A stretch of DNA of 64,000 nucleotides from Cotesia glomerata (GCF_020080835.1 NC_058161.1:15675603-15739602); one strand, 5' to 3'. Positions 13,449 through 23,931 are shown, counted from the first letter of the stretch. Numbers and translations: made by a program. Notes: a model not told the origin generated them from the sequence alone.

Positions 13449-13561
13449 TAGATTAAAAAAATAACCGAGCAAAAATAAAATTTATAAACTAAAATTGTTG
13501 ATAAATATACGTTAGATAAAAAGTTACATGAGTTGTAAGGTGATAGTAACATTAGTTTAAA

Positions 13562-14310
13562 GGTATTTTAAATTTCTTTAGACATAAAAGAAAAAAAATT
13601 TTTCTGAAAGATTATTTTCATTAACAAATGGTATAAATTAAATAAATAATTGAGTTAAAGCTTCAAATTTTAGCTTGTTTTGTTGTTTAATTAATAAAAA
13701 ATAAATGTCTTAAATTTTTTCTTTGTATTTCCATTAGTTAAAAAGTTATAATAAAATTAAACATAAAAAACTAGATCAGAATGGTGAAATTAGAAAGAAC
13801 AGAAAATTGAAAATTCAATAAAAAATATAAATAATTTTTTTTTTGTTAATTATACATGGTTGTTTTTATTTTTTTGAGTAGAAATAGAAAAAAAAATACA
13901 AAGAAATAATTCATCTGTTCATAACAAATTGTTTATTGAATAAACAATGAAAATTTTAATAATGATCGAATTTTTTTTTTTTAATATCAAAGATCAAGAT
14001 GAATAATGATTAAAAAAAAATGTTTCCTTAATTTTCATAATAAGTGGTAAAAAATTGTTATTTAACAAATGCGTTTTTAAACAATTAAAAAATTTTTCTA
14101 AGAAACGTTTTTATTTTATTAAATCATAATTTTCATCAAAGATTATGGTATTGAAAAAAATTTGTAAATTATCTCATAAACAACGCATTTGTTAATAACA
14201 GTGTTTTAGACAATAGAAGATAAAAATGATTAAAATCATTTTTAAGTAGCTTCTGATCAATAATGACATTATAAAAAATAAATTTTTTCAATGTTTAATA
14301 AAGCTTTATA
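13562..14310. repeat. Family G repeat, copy 1
   Basis: Directly repeated at 20972-21755 with high identity over about 750 bases, including the shared motif gtataaatta and a long A/T core. Internal complementary stretches (aaatgcgttttt / aaacaacgcattt) suggest a hairpin element. Non-coding. Confidence 0.6.
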
Positions 14311-14329
14311 ATTTTTCACCTTGTAATTT

Positions 14330-14815
14330 TAGATATTTTACAAATATAAGAAGTATCATATGTACAAAATATATAGAAAAATTCGTGTGGGTATTCAAAT
14401 GAAAGGTCTCAATAAGTGTTACTCCAGAATTAGCTTATATCGTTCGAAATATCATTAGTAGACAAACTACAAAGTCGTTTCTTTATCATTGACATTTTTT
14501 TAGATATAAGCTCATCCTGATATTACGCTCATCGAGTCCTTTCATTTTAGTACCCACACAAATTTTTCTATATATTTAACACATATGATATTTCTCATAT
14601 TTGTAAAATATCTAAAATATATGAAAATTTTGTGTGGGTATTCGAATGAAAGGTCTCGATAAGTGTAACTCCAGGATGGGCTTATATCGTTGAAAAAAAG
14701 CGTGTGAAAATATTATCAGTGGACAAAATACAACGTCATTTCTTAATTATTGACATTTTTTTTGACATAAGCTCATCCTGATGTTATACTCTTCGCAACC
14801 CTTATTTAAGTACGC
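14330..14815. repeat. Iterated inverted module (GGTCTC...AAGCTTATAT type)
   Basis: A block reading roughly gtgtgggtattcaaatgaaa then ggtctcgataagtgtaac occurs at 14386 and 14630. It occurs inverted at 14505-14575 and 14763-14815. A further pair lies at 16735-16800 and 16860-16925. The alternating orientation gives nested hairpins. Confidence 0.55.
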
Positions 14816-14889
14816 TTCTGTCAAAATGTTTATTATCAAAAATTCAATTAATCAATATTTTTACAAATTTTATTCATTAATATTCAACC

Positions 14890-15350
14890 GTTGCCATGAT
14901 AATCGTTGCCGAAGTGGTTGTCATAGCAGTGAAAAGCGACAACAACGAAATCGTCTTCAATGTCTGATCCATCGTGTCGTAGATCTCATTTAAACAATAA
15001 TCGAATTTTCCCGGAAAAATGTCAAAATGGCAGGGTGCTCTGGGACAGGGTGTCTGAATACACCAAGAAATATTTATTATGAATAATAAGTAGACTGTAC
15101 TATCAAATAATTATGAAGACTTATTTAGTTAAATCAAATAAAACGAAGTGATTTCTTCAAAAAAATTAGTTCGTTTATCAACAGAAAACGACTGTTTGAA
15201 TTATTCGGAATATTCGAATTATTCGAACTATTCGAATATTCGAACTATTCGAATATTCGATTCGAAATTCGAATCGAATAATTCGATTCGAATTCGAGGC
15301 GAATAATTCGTAAATTCGAATATTCGCACACCCCTAATCTCGAATAGTTA
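14890..15350 (+). mobile_element. Element with TTCGAA-rich end, copy 1
   Basis: Homologous in inverted orientation to 22227-22860. It has a block with gcaacgg / gttgccat motifs and a terminal array of overlapping ATTCGAAT words (15190-15330), closing with cgcacacccct. AGGGGTGTGCGAA-type termini are typical of some hAT-like elements, but no opposite terminus or 8-base duplication was found. Confidence 0.4.
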
Positions 15351-15360
15351 TTGAGATATT

Positions 15361-15741
15361 AATGAAAAATAATAGTTTAAAAAAACTAAAAAAACACGCT
15401 TTTATAGAAAATCAAACTAAAAAACAGAAAATAAAATTTAATAAATTTGGATTAAGAATAGTGTAAATAAGAAATAAATGTACATTATTGTAAAAAAGCG
15501 TGGGGTGCATTTAAAGTGCGTTTTATGATATTATCAAAGTGATGATTCTTCTACACATTTGTCAATAAAATGTTTATAACTATTGACACTATGCACCCCA
15601 CGCTTTTTTACAATAATGTACATTTATTTCTTATTTACACTATTCTTAATCCAAATTTATTAAATTTTATTTTCTGTTTTTAGTTTGATTTTCTATAAAA
15701 GCGTGTTTTTTAGTTTTTTAAACTATTATTTATTTTTCATT
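15361..15741. repeat. Near-perfect foldback palindrome
   Basis: Left arm 15361-15510 and right arm 15590-15741 are complementary with few mismatches, including aagcgtggggtgcat / atgcaccccacgctt. The spacer is about 80 bases. The word aaaagcgtgtt also occurs at 15843 and 16590, outside the palindrome. Confidence 0.75.
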
Positions 15742-15879
15742 TTAGTTAAATTTTTTAAACTATAAATTTTTATCATTACATCAATTTACTACTAAAGTGA
15801 GATTGAGTAAATGTTGGCTGCTTTTAGATTATATATTTAATAAAAGCGTGTTGAAGAACTATAGTACTCAATTATTTCA

Positions 15880-16048
15880 GTATCGTGCCATAAAAATCAA
15901 TGATTTTCAAAAAAATCAGAAAATCACTGATGTTTATTCTAAGACAGTAACTAATCAGACAAATGGGGAAATTATTGGGTGCCTGCTGCCTTCCTTGGAT
16001 GCGGTAGCCGTTTCTCAGGCTCCCTCTCCGAAAATTTCATCTTATTAA
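15880..16048 (+). pseudogene. Possible orphan exon or gene remnant, unrecognised
   Basis: An open frame starts after ttatttcag at 15871-15879, an acceptable 3' splice site, and ends at TAA 16046-16048. Its roughly 55 codons avoid the Lys/Asn/Ile/Phe monotony of chance frames here. The last third (LLPSLDAVAVSQAPSPKISS) is unusually GC-rich. There is no ATG in frame at the start; the open frame extends upstream to a GTG at 15797. It sits between a palindrome and a repeat tail, so it may be a transposon coding remnant. I recognise no family. Confidence 0.25.
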
Positions 16049-16439
16049 CAGTTGGTGACCTTATCGACTGCAGATCCAAGGTCATGCTGGTTACCAAATT
16101 TTATTCCGCAACATAAATAAATTGATATTTCTGTCCTGAATATTTTGTTTTGTTGTGAATACGAAGTGTTTTTTGGTAAATCACGGTTATAAACATATTA
16201 TGGATATTATAAAATGATAATAGAATGCGTATTAGATTTGTCGGAACATATATGTAAGTATAAGGAACAAGACGCAACTACCATATTAGTCTCTATAAGG
16301 TTGTGCTGAACTGAGTGCCCGAAAGAGTAAGTCTGGAACTGCACGCATGCGTAGTTCGCGCTCTATCTCTCTTACTCGCATGCAAAGGATGCGGAAAGAA
16401 ATTAATTAATCCTGGCGAATCTAATTAGGATAATCGGAT

Positions 16440-16610
16440 ATTTTGATCGGATTATTGCATTGTCATCGACCTTTGACAGGTGTGCAAAGTTTGAATCAAA
16501 TCTGATCGTTCAAAGTAGGGCAAAATCGAGCCCAAAAGGGTCGGTTACAAACAAACAAACATACAAACATACAGGTGAAGCTAATAAAAGCGTGTTAAAA
16601 ACCAAACCCC
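16440..16610 (+). repeat. Possible non-LTR retrotransposon 3' tail
   Basis: The run acaaacaaacaaacatacaa followed by caggtgaagctaataaaagc resembles 3' tails of RTE-like elements, which carry ACAAACATACA-type runs. No reverse transcriptase frame is nearby. Low confidence. Confidence 0.25.
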
Positions 16611-17035
16611 TTTTTCTTTTTTACTTAAATGTTTATAACCATTGCAATTTTTTCGAGCGGCCTGATCATTTTCCCAAAAAAGTACTTGTTGAATAGACCA
16701 AAATATCATACCTATAAACATATATTTAACTTATGAAAAAATGCATGTGTGTATTCAAACGAAAGATCTCGATAAGTGTAACATCGGAATGAGCTTATAT
16801 GTTAGAGAATATCAATAATTAAAAAATGTAATTGTATCTTGTCAACTAATGATATTTTTCAGATATAAGCTTATCTCGATATTACACTTATTGATATATT
16901 TCATTTAAGTTCTCACATGAATTTCTTGCATATTTTATAATTTTTAAAATTATTATGTATACATGTATATATGTATATATATACATATTGGTACATATGT
17001 ATACATATATAATATAATATAATAAGATATATATA

Positions 17036-17042
<7 letters not shown>

Positions 17043-17117
<75 letters not shown>
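17043..17117. repeat. (TA)n microsatellite
   Basis: Uninterrupted TA dinucleotides next to the solo LTR. Frames on both strands through it (Ile-Tyr repeats) are not genes. A comparable tract at 22911-22941 borders the second half of the local duplication. Confidence 0.95.
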
Positions 17118-17121
<4 letters not shown>

Positions 17122-17680
17122 GGAGGAAGAGTGGTTTGGGCATTGTTAGAGTCCTTTGGATCATTATCAGCCATCTTTATTTATTTCACAATAATCAAAT
17201 ATAACAAAGACTTTGATTTGGAATATAACGTACACTAACTCGTACAAATAATAAATTTAATTACAAATATTTTACTACGATTGATATAACAGTTAAAGAC
17301 GTTGGGGAAATAAGACCGAGAACGAATCCGGGGTCAGCAGGATGTATGCGATCTTTACTTGATCAATGCTCAACGAGAACTACTCGTCTCAGTACCCTAA
17401 GTACTTCTTCTCTCAAAAATATTTCGACAGCCCTCATTGTCTGTCGATATCTTTAACTGTATACTTATTACTTCTATCCTGTGACCTCGGCTACGTTTGG
17501 TGACCATTGTCACTCCGGACTCAAGCCATCGCCATAACCATAAAAATTATAATCGGCTTAAGTTATAAATAATTATTAAATATTCTATGCTTTACAATTT
17601 TGCTTGAAACTAACAGACAAACTAAAATATTGGGAATTTCCCTATCTCTAGGAAAACCCAGCTCGATATTATCTCCGACA
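17118..17680 (+). mobile_element. Solo LTR
   Basis: Starts TGTCGGAG and ends CTCCGACA, the short inverted TG...CA ends of an LTR, 563 bases apart. It is flanked by TATA repeats that could hide the target duplication. No internal retrotransposon domain lies nearby. A diverged relative at 18011-18506 aligns along most of its length. Confidence 0.7.
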
Positions 17681-18010
17681 TATATATATATTCTGCCTGA
17701 AAAATTTTTCTCTATTTTAAGTTTAAAAGCAACTAAGGCTGTAGGAATGTAAAAGAAAAACATATAAATCAAATGACATTGTGTGTATAGTAATATACAT
17801 TTGCTTTGGTAATTACGATACTCAGTCTATAATATTTCCTAGAAAGATTTATGGTTTCAAGTCAATCACTGCATTTAAAGTTAAGCGGATTATCTGGTTA
17901 CGAACAGTGTCTTTGACGCCATACAGGGTGTTTAAATAATGAATAATATTGTAAATCTAACAAACTTTGATATTTTCTACGTTATATCGAGTTTCCACCG
18001 TAGATATATA

Positions 18011-18506
18011 CGTCGGAGAAACATTGTTAGGGACGGTAGAGTCCATTGGATTCATGAGTTTCATGTTTTTACTTTTTTACAATAATTGAAATATAATGTA
18101 CACTAACTTGTATAAATAATACTACGATTTGGATCGTAATTGATTATTTAAATACAATTAATATAAAAAATAAAATCATTTGGCAATAAACTTAAGAACG
18201 AATCCATAGTCAGCAGAATATGCTTAATGTCCTTTTTCAATCAATGTTAAACCAGATTGCTCATCTTAGTACACTCAGTACTTTTTCTTTCAAAATATTT
18301 CGACACACCTCATTATCTGTCGGCGCCTCTAACTATATACGTTTTATTCTTACCCTGTTACTTCGGTTACATTTAGTGACCATTGTCACTCCGGACCCAA
18401 GCTCATGAAAAATAAAACTGGCTTAAAGTCATAAATAATAACTAACAATTCTGCCTACAACTATCAGAAAGTCAGGCTAAGATATTGGGAATTTTCTTGT
18501 CTCCGA
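18011..18506 (+). mobile_element. Diverged solo LTR
   Basis: Aligns with 17118-17680 (cgtcggaga at the start, tgtctccga at the end; shared tgaccattgtcactccgga). It has lost intact TG...CA ends. It is older than the local duplication, since part of it (23084-23377) is present in copy 2. The frames at 18220-18408 and 23057-23275 are parts of this LTR, not genes. Confidence 0.6.
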
Positions 18507-18836
18507 TTGATACAAATTTATTTATTATGTAGAGTGTTAAATTTATTCTATAATGATAAATGAGTAATAGATTAGTAGATAGCTTATTTTTTCTTCAATT
18601 TTAAAACAAATTCAAAGTTAGTTAAAAAAAAATTTATAAAAATCTCAGTGAAACTGTTTTCTAAAAGTTTTGAGCGTTTTTTTTTATTATTATTTTTGTA
18701 AATTATTTATTACTTTTTTTTAATTGTCAAACTTCTGGCTGTAATAATACTTATCGGTGATGAATAATATACAACCATGTTTTTATTTTAATTATATTTT
18801 ATAACAATTCATGATGATAATTATCGAAATTGATTA

Positions 18837-19064
18837 CACGGAAAAAAGAAAAAGGGAAAAATTACATTATATAGTATACACGTGGCGCTCTGTATCGAAA
18901 ACTAGAAAAATTACAGTTTCAGATTGTAAATATTACATTCTGCAGTGTAATTCCCATACAATCTGTAATAATTACAATCTGAAATTGTAATATTTTTCCA
19001 ATATTCTGTACGGAGCGCCACGTTTACATTATATAATGTAATTTTTCCACTTTTCTTTTTTCCG
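18837..19064. mobile_element. TA-flanked element, family B
   Basis: Begins CACGGAAAAAAGAAAAAG and ends with inverted CTTTTCTTTTTTCCG, beside TA on both sides. An inner inverted pair (gtggcgctctgta / tacggagcgccac) extends the hairpin. The copy at 23704-23931 is its duplicate. A larger family member is at 56741-57500. Confidence 0.7.
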
Positions 19065-19589
19065 TACATTGACCTTTTTTTATATTCTTCGATTTAATTT
19101 TTTTATTCAATAAAAATAATATAAATAATTTAAAATTATTCAATTGATAAAGTTAATTTTTTATCGATTTTTTATAAATTATTTTGGAATTATTATGTAT
19201 AAATATTCTTATTTAATTATTCGATATTGGTATGTGTGTACGTGGTGATATTATGTGGCGCCGTTGGAAAATATAATATAATTCTTCAAGCCATCTAAAG
19301 TATTTCTACTAGAGCCATACATCAGTATTGCTACTGTAGTTCGCTTTGTGTTCAAATTTACTTTGTATTCAAATAACAATTATTTTTGGCGCCGGAAAGG
19401 TCATATTGAATAATTTATACAGTCTCAAGAACTTTTCTAATATTTTAAAATTTGAATACCTCAGGTATTATGAGGGTATTTGAAGCATGCTCCTTCATCC
19501 TTCGCGAACTCATGAAGACTTTTAAGTAATTAATTAGAAGCGCCTCTAAGGCCCAATCTTACTGAAGAGCAGATGTCAGCACTAATGAA

Positions 19590-19685
19590 CCAATCAAAAA
19601 AGAAAGGGGAAGGGGAAGATCGAAGCTTGGAGAGTAGTGATCATATATTTATAGGGAGCATCGGCTACTTAAAGTTATTCACAAC
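19590..19685 (+). promoter_or_regulatory. Promoter of zinc-finger gene copy 1 (CCAAT and TATA)
   Basis: CCAAT lies at 19590-19594 (aaccaatcaaa), followed by a purine-rich run. A TATA box (TATATTTATAG) lies at 19644-19654. Start of transcription is expected about 30 bases on, around ttattcaca at 19675-19683, giving a leader of about 60 bases. CCAAT plus TATA plus a very short leader is the layout of many histone genes. The matching region of copy 2 keeps both boxes, though its TATA reads TATATATATAG. Confidence 0.6.
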
Positions 19686-19741
19686 AAGTGTGCCAAAGTG
19701 AACAGATCACAATTTCAAGTCCTACGCACGAAGACTTTACC

Positions 19742-20119
19742 ATGAACGCTGACGAGTTCGCGAGGATTTTTGGTCTTCTACCGACACCACCACCACCCGA
19801 GGCTGCCGAAATAATAATGGATTTTGAAGAAGACTTGCTTAATCGAAGCGACTTCAGAAAAGAAGAAGTTGAAGACGCAAACAATAACTTGATTGAGCAG
19901 AACTCGGGAAAATTTCTATTTCGGAAACCAGTGGTTTACGCCTGTGAATTTGGGTATTGCACCAAGATTTTTTACGACAAAGCTTCATTTCAAAAACACA
20001 GGAGGAAACACCTTCAACGTATATTGAAATGCCGGCTTTGTTTTAGAAGGCCATTCATTCATCGAGTATACTGTACTCATTTGGAGATGAGGAGACGTCT
20101 TCGTGTATGGGTCAAATAA
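19742..20119 (+). CDS. Small C2H2 zinc-finger protein, copy 1
   Basis: Intronless frame of 125 residues. I start at ATG 19742 (accATGa, A at -3). The open frame runs back to GTG 19688, but there is no earlier in-frame ATG. In order: residues 14-19 proline-rich (PTPPPP); 22-46 acidic; 68-90 a canonical C2H2 finger (C68, C73, F77, F83, H86, H90, spacing C-x4-C-x12-H-x3-H). At 97-113 a second finger has C97, C100 and H113 but no final histidine; the tail is basic (MRRRLRVWVK). It is probably nuclear and may bind DNA or RNA, inferred from the finger and charge pattern only. I do not recognise the family. Copy 2 differs by R35Q and one silent change. Promoter boxes lie upstream and a histone-type stem-loop follows 20 bases after the stop. 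S-phase-linked expression would follow if that signal works. Confidence 0.8.
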   Translation: MNADEFARIFGLLPTPPPPEAAEIIMDFEEDLLNRSDFRKEEVEDANNNLIEQNSGKFLFRKPVVYACEFGYCTKIFYDKASFQKHRRKHLQRILKCRLCFRRPFIHRVYCTHLEMRRRLRVWVK

Positions 20120-20139
20120 ATTGACTTAAAATACCAAAT

Positions 20140-20155
20140 GGCCCTTTCCAGGGCC
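20140..20155 (+). terminator. Histone-type mRNA 3' stem-loop, copy 1 (variant loop)
   Basis: GGCCCTTTCCAGGGCC, a 6-bp stem and 4-base loop, flanked by ACCAAAT upstream and ACCAAAT downstream. It matches the metazoan histone stem-loop (GGYYCU-UUUC-AGRRCC with CAAA before and ACC after) except for UUCC in the loop. A purine-rich gtaagaaaac at 20173-20182 sits where the histone downstream element that pairs with U7 snRNA would lie. The loop change may weaken binding of stem-loop binding protein. Confidence 0.7.
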
Positions 20156-20245
20156 ACCAAATATTTTACAACGTAAGAAAACTTTTTAAGGTTAATTTTT
20201 TTAAACTTAAAAAATTTCTAAAATAAATTTAAAAAATTAAAAAAA

Positions 20246-20401
20246 ACCGTTAACCCTAAAACGATCCCTGCAACTTCCCGCTAATTCCATATTTAAGCGC
20301 TCAAAATTGCACTTATTATATTTTTGAGCTCTTCGAGTTCAAAAATATAATTTTCGTGTCATTTTGAGCTCTCCGAGCTTAAAAGTCTAATAGAAGTTTA
20401 A
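20246..20401 (-). mobile_element. Family A (Helentron-type) 3' part
   Basis: Reverse-oriented 3' portion: aaccgttaaccct, then the subterminal repeat ACTTCCCGCTAA, then GAGCTC-rich palindromic blocks. It is interrupted at TTAA 20398-20401 by the element below. The remainder is lost here but kept in copy 2 (25104-26923). Confidence 0.65.
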
Positions 20402-20742
20402 GGGGGTATTCTAGTCTAGAAGCATGAATTTCAGGTAATTTATTGAAGTGCCGTAACAAAAAGACAATCAATATTCTTACCATCCATTTTTATATAAGTT
20501 ATTTATTAACATTACAAGAATACAGAAAAAAATAAAAAAAGTTGAAATTTCAAAAAATTTGCAGCTGATGAAGTGGGGGGGGGGGGTCTCAAAAAATTGG
20601 CACGTGACCATGCCCACGATTCCAACCCTCCTGGCAATCGGAAATAAATAAATTTAAAAGATTATTAATCTAAAGTAATGTCGCTATGGCATGAACTAGG
20701 GAAATGTTGGAAAAAATTTTTTCACGAAATGGCGACTGTTTG
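20402..20742 (+). mobile_element. TTAA-target element, left arm only
   Basis: Left arm of the element complete at 25268-25993, beginning GGGGGTATTCTAGTCTAGAA after TTAA. It stops within actgtttga, where copy 1 of the duplication ends. Confidence 0.75.
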
Positions 20743-22907
20743 ACATCATTGAAAAGTCGTACTAATTTATTATTTATTAAACAAGTACCTAGCTGTTTTA
20801 CAAATGATATTAAAATTTTGATGGATCTTGGATACGAAGAAAGTTGCTCGAATGGGATTTAATATCTCTGCAAAATGTCTTCGAAGGTAATTGTTTTTTT
20901 TTAATTTATTTTTTTAAGCGTTGTTCATTATAAAAATTTGATTTAATAAAATAAAAATAGAAATCAAACCGTTGGTATTTTAAATTCCTTTAGTCATAAA
21001 AGAAAAAAATTTTTCTGAAAGATTATTTTTATTAACAAATGGTATAAATTAATATAAATAATTGAGTTAAAGCTTCAAATTTTAGCTTGATTTGTTGTTT
21101 AATTAATAAAAAATAAATGTCTTAAATTTTTTCTTTGTATTTCTATTAGTTAAAAAGTTATAATAAAATTAAACATAAAAAACTAGATCAGAATGGTGAA
21201 ATTAAAAATAACAGAAAATTGAAAATTCAATAAAAAATATAAATAATTTTTTTTTTTTTGTTAATTATACATGGTTGTTTTTATTTTTTTGAGTAGAAAT
21301 AGAAAAAAAAAATACAAAGAAATAATTCATTTGTTCATAACAAATTGTTCATTGAATAAATAATGAAAATTTTAATAATGATCGATTTTTTTTTTTAATA
21401 TCAAAGATCAAGATGAATAATGATTAAAAAAAAATGTTTCCTTAATTTTCATAATAAGTGGTAAAAAATTGTTATTTAACAAATACGTTTTTAAACAATT
21501 AAAAAATTTTTCTAAGAAACGTTTTTATTTTATTAAATCATAATTTTCATCAAAGATTATGTTATTAAAAAAAATTTGTAAATTATCTCATAAACAACGC
21601 ATTTGTTTATAACAGTGTTTTAGACAATGGAAGATAAAAATGATTAAAATCATTTTTAAGTAGCTTCTGATCATAAGAAAACGGATCAATAATGACATTA
21701 TAAAAAATAAATTTTTTCAATGTTTAATAAAGCTTTATAATTTTTCACCTTAGGAAATTGTTAATAACAAAACGAAAATGAACTATTTTTTAACTTTACC
21801 AACGGGAATCTATTATAAGGCCTTCGACAAATAGCTCCATTTAAGGAAAACATTCTGAGATTAATAGTTTAACAATTATTGCACTTTCAATGTTAATGAT
21901 CGTGCTACAAAATATTGCTAATTAATTAATGGATAAATTATTGAAAAATCGTGATAAAAATTTTTTAACCACGGATTATTGTTCATTGATCTGTCCTGCA
22001 GGCGCCTGAATTTTTTCAATTTTTAATTACCATATTTAATAAGTTTAAATAATATTTACTCATTAAAGGTCTGAAGGGGGCGTGGTTTGCGCAAGCCAGA
22101 GTACCCGTTTTCGGGCGTATTTTCAACACTTTGGGAAAATAATAAATATTGGTCCTACAGTTCCGGGAGTTGGGATTTTCTGTTAGGAAATTTCCTCCTC
22201 TCTTTGAATCTTTTTTCAAGTTTGAATTATCTCGAATAGGGGTGTGCGAATAGTGTTCGAATCGAATCGAATCGAATCGAATAGTACTATTTGATTCGAA
22301 ATTCGAATCGAATATTCGAATAATTCAAATAGTTCGAATAATCCGAATAATTCAAACAGTCGTTTTCTGTTGATAACCTAACTAATTTTCGTGTAAAAAT
22401 TACTTTTTTTTATTTTATTTGACCAAATGAAGTCTTCATAACTATTTGATAGTAAAGTCTGCTTATTTATAATAAATATTTCTTGGTGTATTTGGACTCC
22501 CCGCCCCGGGGGCACCACGACATTTTGACATTTCTCTGGGAAAATTCAATTTTTATTCGAAATGAGATCTACGACACAATGGATCAAACATTGAGGGAGT
22601 GTCAATATCGACTACATTTGGAAATTCTATAGCTTTATCTCTAGCTAGGATTATTTAAATTAATTTATTTTTCTCTTCACTGAATTAATTATTCCACTTG
22701 TGTGTTGATTTTATATTGTACTATAAAACTGCTATATAAAATTCCTTTATTGAAAAGTTGATGTGACGATTTCATTGTTGTCGCTTTTCGCTGCTATGGC
22801 AACCGCTTTGGCAACGGTTATCATGGCAACTAGGGTGAGACCTTTCATATGAGTAACCACATAAAATTTTTATATACTAGAAAATCGAGTGCGCTTTTTC
22901 CAACATA

Positions 22908-22928
<21 letters not shown>
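20743..22928. other. Repeat-filled spacer between the duplicated genes
   Basis: 20743-20971 repeats 28314-28545. 20972-21755 is family G copy 2 (compare 13562-14310). 22227-22860 is the inverted partner of 14890-15350, with the TTCGAA array at 22257-22330. A TA tract lies at 22911-22941. The frame at 22016-22219 shows no domain. No gene seen. Confidence 0.6.
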
Positions 22929-22943
<15 letters not shown>

Positions 22944-23703
22944 TGCCTGAAAAATTTTTTCTCTATTGTAGGTTTAAAAGCAACTAAGGCTGTAGGAATG
23001 TAAAAGAAAAACATATAAATCAAATGACATTGAGTGTATAGTAATATTCATTTGCTTTGGTAATTACGATACTCAGTCTACAGAATATGCTTAATGTCCT
23101 TTTTCAATCAATGCTAAACCAGATTGCTCATCTAAGTACTCTCAGTACTTTTTCTTTCAAAATATTTCGACACACCTCATTATCTGTCGGCGCCTCTAAC
23201 TATATACGTTTTATTCTTACCCTGTTACTTCGGTTACATTTAGTGACCATTGTCACTCCGGACCCAAGCTCATGAAAAATAAAACCGGCTTAAAGTCATA
23301 AATAATAACTAACAATTCTGCCTACAACTATCAGAAAGTCAGACTAAGATATTGGGAATTTTCTTTTCTCCGATTGATACAAATTTATTTATTATGTAGA
23401 GTGTTAAATTTATTCTATAATGATAAATGAGTAATAGATTAGTAGATAGCTTATTTTTTCTTCAATTTTAAAACAAATTCAAAGTTAGTTAAAAAAAAAT
23501 TTATAAAAATCTCAGTGAAACTGTTTTCTAAAAGTTTTGAGCGTTTTTTTTTATTATTATTTTTGTAAACTATTTATTACTTTTTTTTAATTGTCAAACT
23601 TCTGGCTGTAATAATACTTATCGGTGATGAATAATATACAACCATGTTTTTATTTTAATTATATTTTATAACAATTCATGATGATAATTATCGAAATTGA
23701 TTA

Positions 23704-23931
23704 CACGGAAAAAAGAAAAAGGGAAAAATTACATTATATAGTATACACGTGGCGCTCTGTATCGAAAACTAGAAAAATTACAGTTTCAGATTGTCAATAT
23801 TACATTCTGCAGTATAATTCCCATACAATCTGTAATAATTACAATCTGAAATTGTAATATTTTTCCAATATTCTGTACGGAGCGCCACGTTTACATTATA
23901 TAATGTAATTTTTCCATTTTTCTTTTTTTCG
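23704..23931. mobile_element. Family B element, duplicate copy
   Basis: Same ends and TA flanks as 18837-19064, differing at scattered bases (for example gtcaatatt for gtaaatatt). Carried by the duplication. Confidence 0.7.

Larger units (their letters stand above)
17681..20742 (+). repeat. Tandem duplication unit, copy 1 (contains zinc-finger gene)
   Basis: Aligns with 22929-25612. The shared order is spacer, LTR remnant, B-type element, gene, family A 3' end and TTAA element. Copy 2 lacks about 380 bases (17830-18213 here). Copy 1 ends abruptly at 20742 inside the TTAA element, which continues in copy 2. The 20743-22928 segment between copies is made of unrelated repeats. Confidence 0.85.

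Noticed and set aside
14330..14815. CRISPR-like spaced repeats
   Set aside because: Repeats alternate in orientation and spacing, in eukaryotic DNA; they are foldback modules.
16913..17238. Ile-Tyr repeat frames on both strands
   Set aside because: Translation of the TA tract; two frames start with non-ATG codons.
18220..18408. Leucine-rich frame repeated at 23057-23275
   Set aside because: It lies within a decayed LTR that aligns with 17118-17680; repetition reflects the duplication, not a gene.
19688..19741. 18-codon N-terminal extension of the zinc-finger protein
   Set aside because: It would need a GTG start; the first in-frame ATG (19742) has a better context and leaves a normal short leader.
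19675..19884. Antisense serine-rich frame over the zinc-finger gene
   Set aside because: Shadow of the real coding strand.
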